Shown here in pieces: positions 7,983 through 10,571 of a stretch of DNA of 10,571 bases. Each line of letters opens with the position of its first letter. Within the stretch, counting starts at the first letter, position 1. The position numbers were made by a program, and so were the translations under genes. Origin of the DNA: Bacteroidota bacterium (lineage in GTDB: Bacteria; Bacteroidota; Bacteroidia; Flavobacteriales; Flavobacteriaceae); NCBI GenBank assembly GCA_018656255.1, contig JABHYI010000026.1:1-10571 (forward strand), in the 5' to 3' direction. The notes below the pieces were generated by a model. It was not told where the DNA came from and ran no database searches. It saw only the letters and a list, made by a program, of their open reading frames with translations.

Positions 7983-7997
7983 TTTTTTTAAAGACTT

Positions 7998-9206
7998 ATG
8001 ATAGAAGAAAAAGACATTGAATACGAAAAAACCATACTCATTGGTTTAATTACTCAAAAGCAAGACGAAGCTAAATCTGTAGAATATCTTGACGAACTTG
8101 AGTTTTTAGCCTTCACAGCTGGTGGTGAAGTACTCAAACGTTTTGTGCAGAAAATGGAAAAACCAAATCCTAAAACGTTTATAGGAACTGGTAAATTAGA
8201 AGAAGTACTTACCTATGTTCAGCAGCATGGTGTTGGAACAGTTATTTTTGACGATGAACTCTCTGCGGCGCAACAAAAAAATATTGAAAAAATCCTGGAG
8301 TGCAAAATCATTGATCGCACCAACTTAATACTAGATATTTTTGCACAGCGTGCCCAAACAAGTTATGCTAGAACACAAGTTGAGCTGGCACAATATGAGT
8401 ATTTACTCCCAAGACTAGCAGGTATGTGGACACACCTTGAGAGACAGCGCGGGGGTATAGGAATGCGAGGACCCGGAGAGACAGAAATTGAAACAGATAG
8501 GCGTATTGTTAGAGATCGTATTTCATTGCTGAAAAAGAAGCTAAAAAAGATTGATCGCCAGATGGAAGTCCAGCGAGGAAATCGAGGCAAATTAGTAAGG
8601 GTTGCACTTGTAGGTTACACCAATGTTGGGAAATCTACTTTGATGAATGCAATTAGCAAAAGTGATGTCTTTGCAGAAAACAAATTATTTGCCACTCTAG
8701 ATACAACAGTGCGTAAAGTAGTGGTGGGGAATCTTCCATTTTTACTTACCGACACCGTTGGTTTTATACGCAAACTCCCAACACAACTTGTAGAATCTTT
8801 TAAAAGCACCCTAGATGAGGTAAGAGAGGCAGATTTATTATTACATGTGGTAGATATCTCACACCCAAGCTTTGAAGATCATATTGCCAGTGTAGGAACT
8901 ATTTTGGACGAAATTAAAAGTGCAGACAAGCCAACGATTATGGTGTTTAATAAAATTGATGCTTTTACCAACAAAACCATTGATAGTGACGATCTGGTAA
9001 CAGAGAAAACAAAAGAACACTTTACCTTAGAGGAGTGGAAAGCAACTTGGATGAATAAAACCAATGGGGATGCTATTTTTGTATCTGCCCTAGAAAAACA
9101 AAATTTCGAAAGTTTTAGAAAAGTAGTGTATGATAAGGTTCGCGAAATTCATGTAACACGGTTTCCTTATAATAGTTTTTTATACCCTCAAGAGTATATT
9201 GAATAA
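7998..9206 (+). CDS. hflX: GTPase HflX
   Basis: Ribosome-associated GTPase that splits stalled 70S ribosomes and binds the 50S subunit in the cytoplasm, notably in heat stress (known for E. coli HflX). The 402 residues are close to the usual length. The N-terminal HflX domain (about 1-115) contains FIGTGKLEEV and TVIFDDELSAAQQ. Next come the signature RTQVELAQYEYLLPRLAGMW (125-144) and the glycine-rich RGGIGMRGPGETEIETDRR (151-169), then a basic coiled-coil linker (170-197). The G domain is intact: G1 GYTNVGKST 206-214, G2 region FATLDTT 231-237, G3 DTVGF 252-256, G4 NKID 318-321, G5 VSAL 362-365. The ATG lies just after a strong -7 box, with AAAGA as a weak upstream ribosome site. It is a single-gene unit, divergent from the type B operon and closed by a strong terminator. 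Confidence 0.97.
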   Translation: MIEEKDIEYEKTILIGLITQKQDEAKSVEYLDELEFLAFTAGGEVLKRFVQKMEKPNPKTFIGTGKLEEVLTYVQQHGVGTVIFDDELSAAQQKNIEKILECKIIDRTNLILDIFAQRAQTSYARTQVELAQYEYLLPRLAGMWTHLERQRGGIGMRGPGETEIETDRRIVRDRISLLKKKLKKIDRQMEVQRGNRGKLVRVALVGYTNVGKSTLMNAISKSDVFAENKLFATLDTTVRKVVVGNLPFLLTDTVGFIRKLPTQLVESFKSTLDEVREADLLLHVVDISHPSFEDHIASVGTILDEIKSADKPTIMVFNKIDAFTNKTIDSDDLVTEKTKEHFTLEEWKATWMNKTNGDAIFVSALEKQNFESFRKVVYDKVREIHVTRFPYNSFLYPQEYIE

Positions 9207-9210
9207 CTAT

Positions 9211-9256
9211 AAAAAAACCCAAGTTTAAGAACTTTTGTTCTAAACTTGGTTTTTTT
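9211..9256. terminator. Bidirectional terminator between hflX and the DUF3078 gene
   Basis: The left arm CCAAGTTTAAGAAC (9219-9232) pairs with GTTCTAAACTTGG (9237-9249) around a TTTT loop, with one bulged A. T-runs flank the stem on both strands (9250-9256 on plus; A-run 9211-9217 on minus). It begins five bases after the hflX stop and lies 17 bases from the stop of the convergent gene, so it serves both. Confidence 0.9.
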
Positions 9257-9272
9257 AAATTACAGTGTTTTT

Positions 9273-10184
9273 TTAAAAACCATAGGTAAGCCCAACCCCT
9301 ATCGCTTCTCTGATTTGAAATCCTTTTACGGCATTATCATCGTAAATAGCCTGAAAGGCTATATTTGCAGTAATCCATTTATTTACAGACATCACCAGGC
9401 TTATGGTGTAATCTATATCTACATTTTTTAGGTCTTCAAGATAGTTGCTGTATAAATTAAGCACATTTTCCATCACTATATTTTTTGACAAAGTAAATTT
9501 GCCGTACCCTCCAATGGCGGCACCAAATTCGAAACGTGAAGTCTCATTAGCTTTCACCCCAAAATACCCAATTTGGTTAAAAGCATCAATGGCGCTTTGT
9601 CCTTGCCCAACATCAGTGAATTGACTATTTACGAGTATTAAACGGGCTGTTGCAGGGGCAATGTTCAGTTTTAGATTATCACTTTTTTTCCACAAGATTC
9701 CCAGACCTGCTTGGAAATAACCTGGAGATAAAATTTTTGTGGTTTCAGTTCTAATAGGATTTCCATCTTCGTCTTCTCCACAATCATAGCCATTGGTGAG
9801 TTGAGTTCTTGCATTCAAGAAATAAGAATAATACCATGGCGTCTCCTTGATTTGTTTACCCACCAACGAGCTGAGCTCAAATCTATCATTGGTTTTTCTT
9901 GTAAATTCTTGATCTTTTTGATTGGCAATACCGTAGTCTATAACAATGCGGTTATCCCAGGTGAGTTTGTCTTTACTGTAGTTGGCATCATGAATTAGGC
10001 CAAAGTTTGCAGCATAATTTGACGTACCACCACCTTGCCACTGGTTGTTAAACGCTGCTTGGTTAAAAAGCAGTGACATATTTGTAACCTTAGTCCATGG
10101 ACCCTTAGCAGCCTCTTTTTTTTCTTGAGAAAACCCAGTAAAAGTAACAAGGCAGCATACTATTGATAGGAGTATTTTTTTCAT
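9273..10184 (-). CDS. DUF3078 family protein, predicted outer-membrane beta-barrel
   Basis: Member of DUF3078, a Bacteroidota family without an assigned function. The 303 residues begin with a signal peptide (MKKILLSIVCCLVTFTGFSQ, cut after S19), so it is exported by the general pathway. There is no lipobox and no T9SS sorting domain. Family motifs are PWTKVTNMSLLFNQAAFNNQ (29-48) with WQGGGTSNYAANFG following, LTWDNRIVIDYG (74-85), and KTNDRFELSSLVGKQ (97-111). The rest is alternating amphipathic strands, and the C-terminal IREAIGVGLTYGF ends in phenylalanine as outer-membrane barrels do. A short acidic segment CGEDEDG (135-141) may be an outer loop. It follows the DUF2480 gene by 51 bases on the same strand and may be co-transcribed. 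Its substrate is unknown. Confidence 0.88.
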   Translation of the reverse strand: MKKILLSIVCCLVTFTGFSQEKKEAAKGPWTKVTNMSLLFNQAAFNNQWQGGGTSNYAANFGLIHDANYSKDKLTWDNRIVIDYGIANQKDQEFTRKTNDRFELSSLVGKQIKETPWYYSYFLNARTQLTNGYDCGEDEDGNPIRTETTKILSPGYFQAGLGILWKKSDNLKLNIAPATARLILVNSQFTDVGQGQSAIDAFNQIGYFGVKANETSRFEFGAAIGGYGKFTLSKNIVMENVLNLYSNYLEDLKNVDIDYTISLVMSVNKWITANIAFQAIYDDNAVKGFQIREAIGVGLTYGF

Positions 10185-10235
10185 TGTTTTTTATTAAAGT
10201 AGGTTTTTTTTAAATAGCACAATTCTAGATTTAGG

Positions 10236-10571
10236 CTAATTTTTATAAAGTGGCACAAAAGAACATGCCTCCCCATACATAATACTTTTTGCAATGGGTT
10301 GTAATTTTGAAATCAACATTCCATAAGCTGCCGCAGGGATTGGTTTGTTTGCGCACCCTTTAATAATAATTGGCGAGTCTTGGTATTGGCTAACATCTAG
10401 GGTGTTTAAAACCTCAGTAAATAAAATTGTTTCTAAGGTTTGTTGAGATCCAATTACTGTTTTTTTGGCATGAGGGATTAGTTTTGTGCTAACAAGCATA
10501 AAAGCCCATGCAGGAATAATAGCCTCTGTAGCGCAGTGTATAGAAACATACTGGTTTTTATATTGCTCCCA
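10236..10571 (-). CDS. DUF2480 family protein, C-terminal part (start outside the window)
   Basis: The last 111 residues of a protein that runs off the right edge. The frame stays open to base 10571, reading W-E-Q-Y-K-N-Q-Y-V-S-I-H-C at the edge, so the ATG at 10499 is internal. Family features are CATEAIIPAWAFMLV (13-27), IIIKGCANKPIP (68-79) and the end SIMYGEACSFVPLYKN (96-111). There is no signal peptide or membrane segment in this part, so it is probably cytoplasmic. Three cysteines (13, 73, 103) lie in conserved-looking positions. The fragment contains two copies of one motif about 59 residues apart (QY, IxxCA, IPA, KLxPxAK, G). Its function is not known; the family is widespread in Bacteroidota. 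Confidence 0.85.
   Translation of the reverse strand, partial: WEQYKNQYVSIHCATEAIIPAWAFMLVSTKLIPHAKKTVIGSQQTLETILFTEVLNTLDVSQYQDSPIIIKGCANKPIPAAAYGMLISKLQPIAKSIMYGEACSFVPLYKN

Larger units (their letters stand above)
7638..7997. other. 360-base gap between divergent genes
   Basis: AT-rich region between the leftward type B operon and hflX. It holds the hflX promoter at the right, a possible decayed minus-strand reading frame (7795-7929), a terminator-like hairpin (7752-7786), a copy of AAAACCCC at 7741-7748 repeating the outer arm of that hairpin, and a ten-base palindrome ATGTTAACAT at 7693-7702. No good TAnnTTTG box for the leftward operon was found. The nearest match is TAAATTTA at 7668-7675, which lacks the final G. 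Bases 7799-7804 (GAGGCT) and 7846-7851 (AGCCTC) are also complementary. Confidence 0.6.

Noticed and set aside
7920..7997. Minus-strand open stretch (RYERQTDKFQYIVSEGN) leading toward the gene remnant
   Set aside because: It overlaps the hflX promoter, continues antisense into hflX and is in a different frame from the remnant; probably chance.
10497..10499. ATG at 10499 as the start of a short 87-residue protein
   Set aside because: The frame is open to the window edge and the upstream codons continue the DUF2480 family sequence.

Overview
The window looks like chromosome of a marine-type flavobacterium (phylum Bacteroidota, probably family Flavobacteriaceae). The evidence is the AT-rich intergenic DNA, a TACCTTTG -7 box, both kinds of type IX secretion system (T9SS) sorting domain, a PorP/SprF family protein, and the Bacteroidota families DUF3078 and DUF2480. 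No mobile element, CRISPR array, tRNA or rRNA was seen.

Layout. (1) At 1-1064 (+) is the 3' end of a secreted protein with HAF-like propeller repeats, a PPC-like beta domain and a T9SS type A sorting domain. It meets a leftward operon at a bidirectional terminator that is a perfect 32-base palindrome. (2) From 7637 down to 1167 (-) runs a three-gene operon: a 1179-residue secreted multidomain protein with a type B (CHU_C, gliding motility-associated) sorting domain, a PorP/SprF-like outer-membrane protein, and a TPR / PD40 propeller / CRD-like / OmpA_C protein with the domain order of Porphyromonas PorE. (3) At 7638-7997 is a 360-base gap between divergent genes. It holds the hflX promoter, an orphan terminator-like hairpin and a possible remnant of a decayed minus-strand gene. 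(4) hflX lies at 7998-9206 (+) and ends at a second bidirectional terminator. (5) From 10571 down to 9273 (-) is the 3' part of a DUF2480 gene followed by a DUF3078 gene.

How the genes work together. The three-gene operon reads as one export-and-anchoring unit. The type B protein is the cargo, the PorP/SprF-like protein is its probable dedicated partner in the outer membrane, and the OmpA_C protein would tie that partner to peptidoglycan. HflX is a housekeeping ribosome-rescue GTPase. The DUF2480-DUF3078 pair has no established function; the DUF2480 fragment shows a clear internal duplication of about 59 residues.

The family calls rest on sequence motifs read by eye. No database search or structure prediction was run.
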